Source of the DNA: CAZVPZ01 sp964629245
GTDB lineage: Archaea > Nanohalarchaeota > Nanosalinia > Nanosalinales > Nanosalinaceae
Length of the DNA: 34,445 nt
NCBI GenBank assembly: GCA_964629245.1
Contig: CAZVPZ010000010.1
Location: forward strand, 1-34,445
Direction: 5' to 3'
In this document: one piece after another, positions 1 through 7,119 of the stretch
Layout of the letters: each line of letters begins with the position of its first letter
Position numbering within the stretch: position 1 is the first letter of the stretch
The notes under the pieces: model-generated
The model's database searches: none
Told to the model about the DNA's origin: nothing
Seen by the model: only the letters and a program-made list of their open reading frames with translations
Translations under genes and position numbers: made by a program

Positions 1-42
1 GCAAATAGGTGCAGATCCAGGGTTCAAATCCCTGAGGGGGCG
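1..42 (+). tRNA. 3' part of a tRNA, cut by the window edge; possibly tRNA-Arg(GCG), with an intron
   Basis: The T arm is complete: stem 18-22 pairs with 30-34 around the loop TTCAAAT. The 3' acceptor strand is 35-41 and the discriminator is G42; CCA is not encoded. Bases 8-12 fit the 3' side of an anticodon stem and 13-17 a 5-nt variable loop, so it is not a long-arm Ser or Leu tRNA. The bases before 8 do not make a normal anticodon loop, because U33 would be C. They do fit the 3' half of a bulge-helix-bulge: GCAA as the central helix and ATA as the bulge, cut after base 6. By analogy with the three complete tRNAs here, the missing 5' exon should read TTGC at positions 32-35, giving anticodon GCN. 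With G73 and a short variable loop, Arg(GCG) is the best guess. The tRNA call is firm; the identity is inference. Confidence 0.8.
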
Positions 43-47
43 AACTG

Positions 48-55
48 TTTTTTAA
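48..55 (+). promoter_or_regulatory. TATA box for the DUF192 gene
   Basis: A T/A run just after the tRNA, centred about 28 nt before the ATG at 80. This spacing predicts a leaderless transcript and favours that ATG over the GTG at 62. Confidence 0.5.
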
Positions 56-79
56 CTGGATGTGTTCTCATTAACTTTT

Positions 80-427
80 ATGAGGAAGGTCGAGGTCAGG
101 GCTAACGGCGACAGCTTCGATGCGATGCTGGCTGACAACGTTTTCCACCACTTCCGGGGTATGCGTTTCCGGGATTCCGGGAAGATGCTTTTCAGGTTCC
201 CGCAGGAACACTTGGCGGCTATCGACATGCTTTTCGTCCCCGACTCTCTCAACCTCTACTTTGTGGACTCGGAGAGAGAGGTGGTTGAGAAGAGGAAAGC
301 AGAGCCGGTAACGCTTAACCCGAGGACCTGGCAGCTCCACCGGCCTGAAACACCTTACCAGTACCTGCTCGAGTCTTTCGAGGAGCTAGAGCTCGAAAAA
401 GGGGCCGAGATAGACTTTGAGATTTAA
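80..427 (+). CDS. DUF192 family protein
   Basis: This 115-residue protein matches the DUF192 pattern: an RGxxFR-like segment (RGMRFRD), a hydrophobic strand ending in a Phe-rich stretch, 'IDMLFVP' and 'LNLYFVD'. In the family these make a small beta-rich fold of unknown biochemical role; many bacterial and archaeal members are exported, but this one shows no signal peptide. I start at the ATG at 80 because a TATA box lies at 48-55 and the GTG at 62 would fall before the expected transcription start. The C-terminus is rich in Glu. The stop codon (425-427) overlaps the TATA box of the next gene. The family call is confident; no function can be assigned. Confidence 0.85.
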   Translation: MRKVEVRANGDSFDAMLADNVFHHFRGMRFRDSGKMLFRFPQEHLAAIDMLFVPDSLNLYFVDSEREVVEKRKAEPVTLNPRTWQLHRPETPYQYLLESFEELELEKGAEIDFEI

Positions 428-428
428 A
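422..428 (+). promoter_or_regulatory. TATA box for NMD3, overlapping the previous stop codon
   Basis: ATTTAAA centred at about 425, 26 nt before the ATG at 451, so the NMD3 transcript should begin at its start codon. The box includes the TAA stop of the DUF192 gene. Confidence 0.6.
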
Positions 429-450
429 GCTTGGTCCGGACGTTTTTGGC

Positions 451-1125
451 ATGGAACTCGAAAAATTCTGCCCGCGCTGCGGTAAAGAGGTCGAGAAGCT
501 GTACGGCGATGAGAAGAAGCTGTGCCGGGAATGCTATCCCGAGAAGAACACCCTGCTCGACGTACCCGATAAGGTGGCTATAGTTGTATGCCCTGTCTGC
601 GGCAGGATGAGGAAGAAGGGTGACTGGGTGGAGGAGTACTCGCTGGAGGACCAGCTGGGGGAGAAGTTCGCCGAGTTCTCGGATAGCGATGTGGAGATGG
701 AGCTCCAGTTCTGGGAGGAGGAGGGCATCCACGTCCGCGTCCACGCGTCAAGGGATGAGCTGGAGGCGTTCTACGACACCGAGGTCGAGTTCGACAGGAA
801 GCAGTGCCCTGAATGCGCGAAGTTCGAGGGCGGCTTCTACAAGGTAAAGATCCAGCTGAGAGGTGAAAACCTGGACTCGGTCGCGGACCTTGTATCTGAC
901 AGGGCTGCGGAGCTGACCAACGAGAACAGGAAGGACTTCGTCTCGAATATCGAACGCACCGACCACGGCTACAACTTCTACCTTTCAACGGAGAGGATGG
1001 CCAAGGAGATCCTCTCAGTACTCCGAGACCTCTACGACCCCGAGATCAAGCGGTCCTACGAGATGATAGGAGAAGAAGACGGCCAGGAGGTCTACAGGAA
1101 CATCATATCAGTCCGGATAGAGTGA
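451..1125 (+). CDS. nmd3: NMD3 family ribosome-biogenesis protein
   Basis: This 224-residue protein opens with two treble-clef or zinc-ribbon units: CPRC (residues 8-11) with CREC (27-30), then CPVC (48-51) with CPEC (about 116-119). This four-pair Cys arrangement is typical of archaeal and eukaryotic Nmd3. In eukaryotes Nmd3 loads on the large ribosomal subunit for export. Archaea have no nucleus, so the archaeal protein is thought to act as a 50S assembly or quality factor. The C-terminal half is alpha/beta and matches the conserved Nmd3 core; the eukaryotic export-signal tail is absent, as expected. It sits directly upstream of aIF1A and RIO1, a setting that agrees with ribosome maturation. 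There is no Shine-Dalgarno sequence; the TATA spacing supports a leaderless start at 451. Confidence 0.92.
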   Translation: MELEKFCPRCGKEVEKLYGDEKKLCRECYPEKNTLLDVPDKVAIVVCPVCGRMRKKGDWVEEYSLEDQLGEKFAEFSDSDVEMELQFWEEEGIHVRVHASRDELEAFYDTEVEFDRKQCPECAKFEGGFYKVKIQLRGENLDSVADLVSDRAAELTNENRKDFVSNIERTDHGYNFYLSTERMAKEILSVLRDLYDPEIKRSYEMIGEEDGQEVYRNIISVRIE

Positions 1126-1130
1126 CTGGG

Positions 1131-1138
1131 TTTAAAAA
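1131..1138 (+). promoter_or_regulatory. TATA box for aIF1A
   Basis: TTTAAAAA centred at about 1135, 26 nt before the ATG at 1161. It argues for the internal ATG and against the upstream in-frame start at 1122. Confidence 0.65.
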
Positions 1139-1160
1139 TTCTCGCGTGGAAGTGTCCTCT

Positions 1161-1472
1161 ATGCCTGAAGAAGAGGAAGAAGGAGTAGGACGCGTGCGTG
1201 AACCCGAGGGAAAGGAAGTGCTCGGAGTCGTCCTCAGGAAGGAGGGGGGCGGCAAGTACCGCGTCTACTGCACGGATGGAAACGAGCGCATCTGCCGCAT
1301 CCCCGGTAGCAAGAAGAGAGGGATGTGGGTGGAGCGCGACAAGGTCGTCCTCGTCGAGCCCTGGAAGATACAGGGCGACGAGAAGGGCGACATCGTCTAC
1401 AGCTACTCGAACGCGGAGACCAGGTGGTTAGAGGACCGCGGCCACCTCGACGAGATAAGTGAGTTCCTCTAG
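1161..1472 (+). CDS. eif1A: Translation initiation factor aIF1A
   Basis: This 103-residue protein carries the S1-like OB fold of IF1/eIF1A: 'GVVLRKEGGGKYRVYCTDG', then 'RICRIPGSKKRGMWVERDKVVLVEPW', with the conserved Arg/Lys loop (GSKKRGMW) that contacts the decoding centre of the small subunit. aIF1A occupies the A site during start-codon selection together with aIF1 and aIF2. The N-terminus has an acidic tail (five consecutive Glu). A longer reading from 1122 exists, but the TATA box at 1131-1138 lies inside that extension, so I use 1161. Next to RIO1 and the KH protein it forms the common archaeal aIF1A-RIO1-Dim2 cluster. Confidence 0.96.
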   Translation: MPEEEEEGVGRVREPEGKEVLGVVLRKEGGGKYRVYCTDGNERICRIPGSKKRGMWVERDKVVLVEPWKIQGDEKGDIVYSYSNAETRWLEDRGHLDEISEFL

Positions 1473-1477
1473 GCTAG

Positions 1478-1486
1478 TTCTAAAAG
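1478..1486 (+). promoter_or_regulatory. TATA box for RIO1
   Basis: TTCTAAAAG centred at about 1483, 26-27 nt before the ATG at 1510. Confidence 0.5.
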
Positions 1487-1509
1487 GATTGGCCGCCTCT
1501 ATTACTTCT

Positions 1510-2283
1510 ATGGAAGACGGAAAAAGAGATTTCGATGTCCGGGAGCGCTGGAAGGAAAAGGGACGGCGAATGTTCGACTCTTCGGAGGGCAGGAAGGCGT
1601 TCGAGAACGTCTTCGACCAGTGGACCAAGGGGGCGATGCTCAAGCTCTCCGACCGGAAGGTGCTGAAACAGCTCTACGGTACCATCGAATCCGGAAAGGA
1701 GTCTCTGGTATTCCTCGCGGATACCCCCGAAGACGAGCGCGTGCTGGTGAAGATATACATGACCCGAGCTGGCAACTTCCGGGATATGAAACGGTACCTC
1801 CAGGGTGACAAGAGGTTCCGCAGCGTGAAAAACGACCGCCGCTCGGTGATAACCGAGTGGTGCCGGAAGGAGTACAGGAACCTGGAAAAAGCGCGTAACG
1901 TCATAAACTGCCCGGAGCCGATAGCAATCGAAAGAAACATCCTCGTGATGGAGTTCATAGGCCGTGATTTCTCTGCCTTCCCGAAGCTGAAGGACGTAGA
2001 GATAGAGAACCCTGATACCGGCTACAGCAACGTTGTAAACGGAATAGAGAGGTTATGGAGGCAGGAGGAACTGGTGCATGGCGACCTGTCGGAGTACAAC
2101 GTACTGGTGACGGACGAGCCGGAGCTGGTCTGGATAGACTTCTCCCAGGGAATCCATAAATCCCATCCAGAGGCCGCAGAACTCCTGAGGAGGGATATCG
2201 AGAATATCTCGAACTTCTTCTCGAACCAGGGTGCTGACACCGCACCTGAGAAAGCCTATGAACGTATTTTTCAGGCTGATTAG
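1510..2283 (+). CDS. rio1: RIO1-type atypical serine kinase/ATPase
   Basis: This 257-residue protein has the RIO1 motifs in order: a flexible P-loop 'ESGKESLVFLA' (residues 60-70, RIO1 consensus STGKEANVY), the ATP-binding Lys81 in 'VLVKIYMTRAGNF', the hinge 'VMEFIG' (about 146-151), the catalytic loop 'HGDLSEYN' (190-197; Asp192, Asn197) and the metal-binding Asp210 in 'WIDFSQG'. RIO1 works late in small-subunit maturation as an ATPase that releases assembly factors. The P-loop is slightly divergent, with 'ESLVF' where 'EANVY' is usual. The start at 1510 fits the TATA spacing; an in-frame ATG upstream at 1459 overlaps the aIF1A gene and adds residues not seen in the family. Immediate neighbours are aIF1A and the Dim2-like KH protein, with which RIO1 acts in eukaryotes. 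Confidence 0.95.
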   Translation: MEDGKRDFDVRERWKEKGRRMFDSSEGRKAFENVFDQWTKGAMLKLSDRKVLKQLYGTIESGKESLVFLADTPEDERVLVKIYMTRAGNFRDMKRYLQGDKRFRSVKNDRRSVITEWCRKEYRNLEKARNVINCPEPIAIERNILVMEFIGRDFSAFPKLKDVEIENPDTGYSNVVNGIERLWRQEELVHGDLSEYNVLVTDEPELVWIDFSQGIHKSHPEAAELLRRDIENISNFFSNQGADTAPEKAYERIFQAD

Positions 2284-2305
2284 AGCTTCTCTCCCGGGTT
2301 GAACC

Positions 2306-2314
2306 TATAAAAAG
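2306..2314 (+). promoter_or_regulatory. TATA box for the KH-domain gene
   Basis: TATAAAAAG, the clearest TATA box on this strand. It is centred about 34 nt before the ATG at 2344, so a leader of about 8 nt is expected. Confidence 0.65.
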
Positions 2315-2343
2315 GTTTGTCTACCTGTTTTTTACAGGGACTG

Positions 2344-2847
2344 ATGAAAGAGATCAGGATACCAGAGGATAGAGTAGGTGTTCTGATTGGTGAAGACGGA
2401 GAGGCCAAGCAGGAATTCGAGGAACTTACCGGTTGCGAGCTCTCCCTTGAGGGCAACGTCGCGACTGTAGAGGGCGACGCTTTCGAGGAGATGACAGCGC
2501 GGAAGATCGTGAAGGCGATAGGGAGAGGTTTCAGCCCGGAGAAGGCCTTCAAGCTGGTGGAACGTAACGTGGACCTCCACGTAATCGATGTAAAGCGTTA
2601 CGAGGAAAGCCAGAACGGCCAGGAGCGGCTGAAAGGACGTGTCATCGGTCGGGACGGTGAGGCAAGGCGCCACATCGAGAAGGAGGCCAATATCGACATT
2701 TCGGTCTACGGTTCCACTGTCAGTCTCATAGGAAAAGTCCAGAACATCGAGGTGGCTGTCGAGGCCGTCAACATGCTGTTGAACGGCAGTTCGCATGCGA
2801 CGGCGTACCAGTACCTTGAGAAGAACCAGGCCAAGATCGCCAGATAA
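2344..2847 (+). CDS. Two-KH-domain RNA-binding protein, Dim2/Pno1-like
   Basis: This 167-residue protein has two type-I KH domains. The first has the GxxG loop 'GEDG' in 'VGVLIGEDGEAK' near residue 15. The second has 'GRDG' in 'GRVIGRDGEARRHIE' near residue 100. The linker 'GFSPEKAFKL' and the end 'SSHATAYQYLE' are typical of archaeal relatives of Dim2/Pno1 and Krr1. These bind the 3' end of small-subunit rRNA during maturation, and in archaea the protein also interacts with aIF2-alpha. The position right after RIO1 matches that role. The start at 2344 is chosen because residues encoded from 2317 fall upstream of the expected transcription start. The stop codon overlaps the TATA box of top6B. 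Confidence 0.92.
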   Translation: MKEIRIPEDRVGVLIGEDGEAKQEFEELTGCELSLEGNVATVEGDAFEEMTARKIVKAIGRGFSPEKAFKLVERNVDLHVIDVKRYEESQNGQERLKGRVIGRDGEARRHIEKEANIDISVYGSTVSLIGKVQNIEVAVEAVNMLLNGSSHATAYQYLEKNQAKIAR

Positions 2848-2851
2848 AAAT
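2843..2851 (+). promoter_or_regulatory. TATA box for top6B, plus a strong Shine-Dalgarno site
   Basis: GATAAAAAT centred at about 2848 is 26 nt before the ATG at 2874, which predicts a leaderless mRNA. A good Shine-Dalgarno (AGGAGG, 2857-2862) also lies before the ATG and would serve read-through transcripts from upstream. The gene may thus be translated both ways. Confidence 0.5.
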
Positions 2852-2873
2852 ACAGCAGGAGGAAACACATACT

Positions 2874-4463
2874 ATGCCAAACGGAGTCGTTGAAGGACAG
2901 GAACTCGAATCCGAGCACCGTGAGATATCGGTCGCAGAGTTCTTCGAGAAGAACAGACACCTTTTAGGGTTCGAAAACGCCCAGAAATCCATCATAACAG
3001 TAATCAAGGAGGCTGTTGACAACTCTCTCGACGCCTGCGAGGCGGATGAAATACTCCCGGAGATACACGTTCTCGTTGACGAGATAGGCGAGGAGAAATG
3101 CCGTGTCGAGATAAGGGATAACGCTGTGGGCCTGGACCGGGAGACCATCCCCAAGGTCTTCGGGAAGCTGCTCTACGGTTCGAAGTTCCACAAGCTTCAG
3201 CAGTCGCGGGGACAGCAGGGAATAGGTATCTCTGCGGCGGCGATGTACGCCCAGCTGACCACGGGAGAACCCGTGACTGTCTACTCGAAGCAGGAGGGCG
3301 AGCCCTGCCACAAGTTCATCGTGAGAATCGATACCGAGGAGAACGAGCCGGAGATAATAGAGGACGAGGAGGTAGATGAAGATGCGGAAGAGTTCCCTGG
3401 CGACAAGGACTACTATTTCGACCATGGGACCTCGATAGAGATGCAGATAGAGGCCAAGTATACCAAGGGTCACCACTCGGTCCGGAACTACCTGAAGCAC
3501 ACAGCCATAATGAACCCGTACGCCCGGATAGTGCTTAGAGAACCGGATGGCAACAAGATAGAGTACCCTCGCGTTTCAAAGGAACTGCCTCCAAAGCCGA
3601 AGGAGATAAAGCCACATCCCCACGGCGTCGAACTCGGCATCCTGATGAGGATGGTGGAGGGCTCGACGGCCAGGACCGTCTCCAGCTTATTCCAGAACGA
3701 GTTCACGAGAGTTGGAAGGACGAGTGCCGAGGAGATATGTGACGAGGCGGAAATCGATCCTGACAGGCGTCCAAATACACTCAGCAAGGACGAGATAGAA
3801 CAGCTACTGAAAGCGGCTCAGCGCGTGAAGCTGCAGTCGCCCCCGACGGACTGTCTATCCCCGATCGGGGAGGACCTCATCCTGAAGGGCCTGAAGAAAG
3901 AGCTGAACCCCGAGTTCTCTACCGCCATCACACGGAAGCCGACTGTCTACAAGGGCAACCCCTTCGTGGTCGAGGTCGGCCTGGCGTGGGGAGGCGACCT
4001 TGAAGAGGACGGTAGCTACTCCGAGTTGCGTTTCGCGAACAAGGTCCCACTTCTCTACAAGAAGTCCTCCTGTGTCACCACCAAGGCGATTGAGGAGGTT
4101 GACTGGAGCCGCTACAACGTTTCCCAGAGCGGCGACCGGCCACAGGGACCGCTATACATCCTGGTCCACATGGCCTCTGTCTGGGTTCCGTTCACTTCCG
4201 AGGGCAAGGAGGCGATAGCCAACTACGACGCTATCCGGAAAGAGATGAAGCTGGCCCTCCAGGAGGCGGGGCGGAAACTGGGGCGATACATCGGAAGAAA
4301 GGAACGCAAGGAAATCCAGGAGAAGAAGAAGAGGATGCTAACCGCCTACGCCAAGGAGATGGGGCCCGCGATCTCGGAGCTCGCCGGCGAGGGCGACGAG
4401 GATTCCATAGAGGACCGTATCCAGGCAATGGTTGAGGCAGACTACAACCCGGAGCAGCTCTAG
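2874..4463 (+). CDS. top6B: DNA topoisomerase VI subunit B
   Basis: This 529-residue protein is the GHKL ATPase subunit of the type IIB topoisomerase, which relaxes and decatenates DNA with subunit A. Motifs: N box 'EAVDNSLDACEAD' (Glu46, Asn50), G1 box 'IRDNAVGLD' (Asp82), and the Gly-rich ATP lid 'SRGQQGIGISAAA' (about 111-123). An H2TH-like and transducer region follows, with a switch-Lys region near 'YNVSQSGDRPQGP'. Length agrees with archaeal Top6B. There is an unusually acidic insert at about residues 148-170 (runs of Glu/Asp), consistent with salt adaptation. The gene is followed by a 106-nt spacer holding a mini-ORF and two palindromes before top6A. Confidence 0.97.
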   Translation: MPNGVVEGQELESEHREISVAEFFEKNRHLLGFENAQKSIITVIKEAVDNSLDACEADEILPEIHVLVDEIGEEKCRVEIRDNAVGLDRETIPKVFGKLLYGSKFHKLQQSRGQQGIGISAAAMYAQLTTGEPVTVYSKQEGEPCHKFIVRIDTEENEPEIIEDEEVDEDAEEFPGDKDYYFDHGTSIEMQIEAKYTKGHHSVRNYLKHTAIMNPYARIVLREPDGNKIEYPRVSKELPPKPKEIKPHPHGVELGILMRMVEGSTARTVSSLFQNEFTRVGRTSAEEICDEAEIDPDRRPNTLSKDEIEQLLKAAQRVKLQSPPTDCLSPIGEDLILKGLKKELNPEFSTAITRKPTVYKGNPFVVEVGLAWGGDLEEDGSYSELRFANKVPLLYKKSSCVTTKAIEEVDWSRYNVSQSGDRPQGPLYILVHMASVWVPFTSEGKEAIANYDAIRKEMKLALQEAGRKLGRYIGRKERKEIQEKKKRMLTAYAKEMGPAISELAGEGDEDSIEDRIQAMVEADYNPEQL

Positions 4464-4474
4464 AGGTGATATTG

Positions 4475-4570
4475 ATGAAAACGAAATTTGAACGAAATTT
4501 CTTGAAGAAAATCTCTGATTTCCGAATCAAAGATTTTCGGCCGGACACGCACGCCAGAGGTGAGCAGTGA
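4475..4570 (+). CDS. Possible 31-codon mini-ORF between top6B and top6A, coupled to top6A
   Basis: A 31-codon frame starts at ATG 4475, just after a good Shine-Dalgarno (GAGGTGAT, 4463-4470). Its stop TGA (4568-4570) overlaps the top6A start ATG (4570-4572) by one base. The predicted peptide starts MKTKFERNFLKK and is basic (many Lys and Arg), which is unlike the acidic neighbours. The frame runs through two palindromes (4483-4501 and 4508-4537) and is richer in A/T than the flanking genes. It could be a leader peptide that couples or regulates top6A translation, a palindromic insertion that kept the frame open, or chance. I see no homology. Confidence 0.35.
   Translation: MKTKFERNFLKKISDFRIKDFRPDTHARGEQ
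4483..4537 (+). repeat. Two tandem palindromes in the top6B-top6A spacer
   Basis: The first is GAAATTT (4483-4489), loop GAACG, AAATTTC (4495-4501): 7 perfect base pairs. The second is a 13-nt arm (4508-4520), loop TCCG, and a complementary arm (4525-4537) with a single mismatch. There is no T-run after it, so it is not an obvious terminator. It may act in mRNA processing, or be a small palindromic element. Confidence 0.7.
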
Positions 4571-5700
4571 TGCCAAAGATGAACCTTGAAAAGGACGAAG
4601 AAACGATTGACAAACTCACGCACCTGGGACAGAAGATCCTGAGGCAGCTCCAGGACGAGGACTCGGACAACCTTACTATCGAGACCAAGGTCCGTTCCAA
4701 GTCCAACGTCGAGTACAACGAGGAAGAGGACCGTCTCGAACTCGGTGACTCCTACTCCACAAGGAAGTTCCTGAACATATCGCACGCGAGGAAGTTCATG
4801 CAGACGATGCTCATCGCGTCGAAGTGCAAGGAGCTGGTGAAAAGTGGACGGAGCGCGGCGATAAGGGAGATATACTACCAGCTGAAGCACAGCATCCCCG
4901 GACTCGATGAGAACACGTTCGAGGACCAGGACGAGTCCGACCCTGTCGTGGTAGACATAGAGACCGCCACGGGAGCTATCCGTGAGGACCTCCACCTGTT
5001 CGCGGAGCCGAAAGGACGTCTTTTCGGACCTATAGTCATCAACGACTCCGGCGATCTCATCGACGGGATGAACATGGGAACGTCGGGGATGGCAATCCCC
5101 AGCATCGTTGACCACTTCGAGTTCGAGGAGTGCGACGCCGATTACATCCTCGTGGTCGAGACCAGCGCGATGGTCAACAGGCTGGTGGAAGAGGATTTCC
5201 ACAAGGAGCACGACGCTATCATCATAGGTGCGGGAGGACAGCCGGCTAGAGGTACGAGAAGGCTCATCAACATGATGCACAACGAGCTGGAGCTGCCGGT
5301 ATACGTCTTCACGGACGGCGATCCTTGGGGATACTACATCTACTCCGTCTTGAAGTCAGGCTCGATGTCTCTTGCCTTCCAGTCCGACCGGCTCGCGACT
5401 CCAGATGCCAAGCTCGTGGGCATGACCATGGAGGACATCGAGGAGTACGGTCTTGAACACGTCACGGAGAACCTGAAAGGCAAGCCCGATGACTCTGGAG
5501 GGCCGACGAAGGACTACAAGAGGGTCCACGATGTGATGGAGTACGACTGGATGCAGACGGATGAATGGCAGAAACAGCTCGACAAGATGCTCGACATGGG
5601 TGTCAGGGTAGAACAGCAGGCCCTTGCCGCCAACAGTCTCGAGTTCGTGGCTAACACCTATCTCCCCGAGAAGATAGAGAACAGGGAGTTCCTGGACTGA
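4570..5700 (+). CDS. top6A: DNA topoisomerase VI subunit A (Spo11-like)
   Basis: This 376-residue protein is the DNA-cleaving subunit. The 5Y-CAP domain carries the catalytic Tyr in 'REIYYQLKH' (Tyr102 or Tyr103; by family alignment the active one lies in this pair). The Toprim domain has the acidic Glu in 'ILVVETSAM' and the Mg-binding 'DGDPWG' motif. It shares ancestry with Spo11. A Shine-Dalgarno (AGGTGA, 4558-4563) sits 6 nt before the ATG at 4570, so this gene uses a leader, unlike most genes here; a GTG one codon earlier is less likely. Its stop at 5700 directly abuts the stop of the convergent dehydrogenase gene at 5701, with no spacer. Confidence 0.97.
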   Translation: MPKMNLEKDEETIDKLTHLGQKILRQLQDEDSDNLTIETKVRSKSNVEYNEEEDRLELGDSYSTRKFLNISHARKFMQTMLIASKCKELVKSGRSAAIREIYYQLKHSIPGLDENTFEDQDESDPVVVDIETATGAIREDLHLFAEPKGRLFGPIVINDSGDLIDGMNMGTSGMAIPSIVDHFEFEECDADYILVVETSAMVNRLVEEDFHKEHDAIIIGAGGQPARGTRRLINMMHNELELPVYVFTDGDPWGYYIYSVLKSGSMSLAFQSDRLATPDAKLVGMTMEDIEEYGLEHVTENLKGKPDDSGGPTKDYKRVHDVMEYDWMQTDEWQKQLDKMLDMGVRVEQQALAANSLEFVANTYLPEKIENREFLD

Positions 5701-7032
5701 TTACTGCGGGGTCAGCCTTATCAGGCCGTTGAAGTCCCCGGTCATCCAGAGCGACCTGTTGAAGTACTCCACGTCCCGCAGTCTGCGGCTCACACCTGTC
5801 TGGTACACTGACCTGGTGTTGACGAAGAAGTTCTCCTCGTCCACCATCTCTCCATCATCTATTTTGAAACGGTGGAGGTGCTTGCTCCGGAGTCCCGCCA
5901 CGAACAGGTCTCCATGCCAGGGATGACCGGGATCGTCCACGAAGGTCATCCCGCTCGGGGCCATGGTGTAGTTCTTGAAGCATTTCACCGGCTCTATGTA
6001 TCGGTCTCCCCGAGGTTCGACGTAGTTATTGTGGATGTCGCTGCATTCGTACCGCCCCCACCCGTAGTTTCCACCCTTTATCACACGGTTGATTTCGTCG
6101 TACCTGTAGTTGCCGTGGCCGCTGCTGTACATAACGTCGGTCTCCGGGTGCCAGGCGATGCCCTGCGGATTCCTGAAGCCGTAGGCGTATATGTAGCTTC
6201 CATCAAAAGGGTTATCTGATGGTACCGAACCGTCCCAGTTGAGCCTGAGTATCTTGCCTTCCTCCCAGCTGAGGTTCTGCGATATGTGTTCGAAGCTTAT
6301 GTCGCCGGTGGTGAGGTAGAGCTTGTCATCAGGCCCGGTCTCAAGCCTCCCTCCAGCGTGGTAGATGCTTCCCATGATCCCGTCGAGGAGCACGGTCTCG
6401 TTCCTGAGGCTGCCGTTCACCCAACGGAAACGTGAAAGCCGGTGTATACTGGCTTCTATCTCTGTAGGAGGGTTCTCGCCGTAGTGGTGACTGTAGTAGA
6501 GGTAGATGAACCGGTTCTCCTCGAATTCAGGATCGAGTTCAAGGCCGAGGAGTCCGGATTCCACCGTCACAACTGTTTCGAGCGTATCGTTCTCCACTAT
6601 CTCTCCGTTCCTCAACTGAGCCACCTCTCCATTCTTGAAGGTCACCAGGATGTCGCCACTAGGCATGAACTCCAGGTCCCAGGGCTGCGTCCAGTTGCCC
6701 CTGTGAAGCCACATCTTGACTGAGTAGTTCTCTTCGGTCATGGGAGTGGTAATATAGTTCCCGAAGTCCGATATCAGGGAGAGTTTCTCCAAGCCAGCCT
6801 TTGTCCGGTTGCATTCCAGCTGCTCAAGCGGACGCGCAACATACCAGGGCGTGCAGTCTGTCTTCACATATTCCAGTTTCACCTTTTCGCACGTTCCGTT
6901 CCAGTCGGTGCAGTTCCAAGCGTAGGTATATTCCGGCAAATCCTTTGAAACGTTCTCTGTCGGCTGGAACATCAGGACACCTGCAAGTAGAACGAGTACA
7001 GACCCCGCAATCAGGAATGGTTTCGACCTCAT
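5701..7032 (-). CDS. Exported PQQ-dependent sugar dehydrogenase-like protein (GSDH family)
   Basis: This 443-residue protein has an N-terminal signal or anchor helix (residues about 5-22). A Cys-containing N-terminal segment follows, then a six-bladed beta-propeller of the glucose/sorbosone dehydrogenase family. Diagnostic stretches include 'HAGGRLETGPDDKLYLTTGD' (catalytic-type His, Ca site), 'GKILRLNWDGSVPSDNPF', 'YAYGFRNPQGIAWHP' and 'GGNYGWGRYE'. Family members oxidise aldose sugars with PQQ or act as lectin-like or uncharacterised propellers; the substrate is unknown here. About a dozen N-x-S/T sequons suggest N-glycosylation outside the cell. The start is the ATG at 7032, matching the TATA box at 7051-7059. 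A PQQ source is not visible in the window. Confidence 0.85.
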   Translation of the reverse strand: MRSKPFLIAGSVLVLLAGVLMFQPTENVSKDLPEYTYAWNCTDWNGTCEKVKLEYVKTDCTPWYVARPLEQLECNRTKAGLEKLSLISDFGNYITTPMTEENYSVKMWLHRGNWTQPWDLEFMPSGDILVTFKNGEVAQLRNGEIVENDTLETVVTVESGLLGLELDPEFEENRFIYLYYSHHYGENPPTEIEASIHRLSRFRWVNGSLRNETVLLDGIMGSIYHAGGRLETGPDDKLYLTTGDISFEHISQNLSWEEGKILRLNWDGSVPSDNPFDGSYIYAYGFRNPQGIAWHPETDVMYSSGHGNYRYDEINRVIKGGNYGWGRYECSDIHNNYVEPRGDRYIEPVKCFKNYTMAPSGMTFVDDPGHPWHGDLFVAGLRSKHLHRFKIDDGEMVDEENFFVNTRSVYQTGVSRRLRDVEYFNRSLWMTGDFNGLIRLTPQ

Positions 7033-7050
7033 GTGAGGTGATTGAAACTC

Positions 7051-7059
7051 TATAAATAA
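7051..7059 (-). promoter_or_regulatory. TATA box for the sugar dehydrogenase gene
   Basis: Minus-strand TTATTTATA centred at about 7055, 23-26 nt from the ATG at 7032; leaderless start expected. It lies back to back with the tRNA-Asn promoter. Confidence 0.55.
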
Positions 7060-7082
7060 AAATCCGGCAAACCCGTCTAGAG

Positions 7083-7091
7083 ATTTAAAAA
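7083..7091 (+). promoter_or_regulatory. TATA box for tRNA-Asn
   Basis: ATTTAAAAA centred at about 7087 predicts transcription start near 7113, about 7 nt before the mature tRNA 5' end. Confidence 0.55.
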
Positions 7092-7119
7092 AACTCCTTT
7101 CCACCTTCAAGGATACGAG

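Noticed and set aside
1122..1160. Upstream start for aIF1A adding 13 residues
   Set aside because: The likely TATA box lies inside this stretch, and the extra residues are not part of the family.
4231..5280. 349-codon open frame on the minus strand across Top6B and Top6A
   Set aside because: It is antisense to two certain genes, has no family features, and its N-terminal part runs through the opposite strand of Toprim motifs. High G+C third positions keep such shadow frames open.
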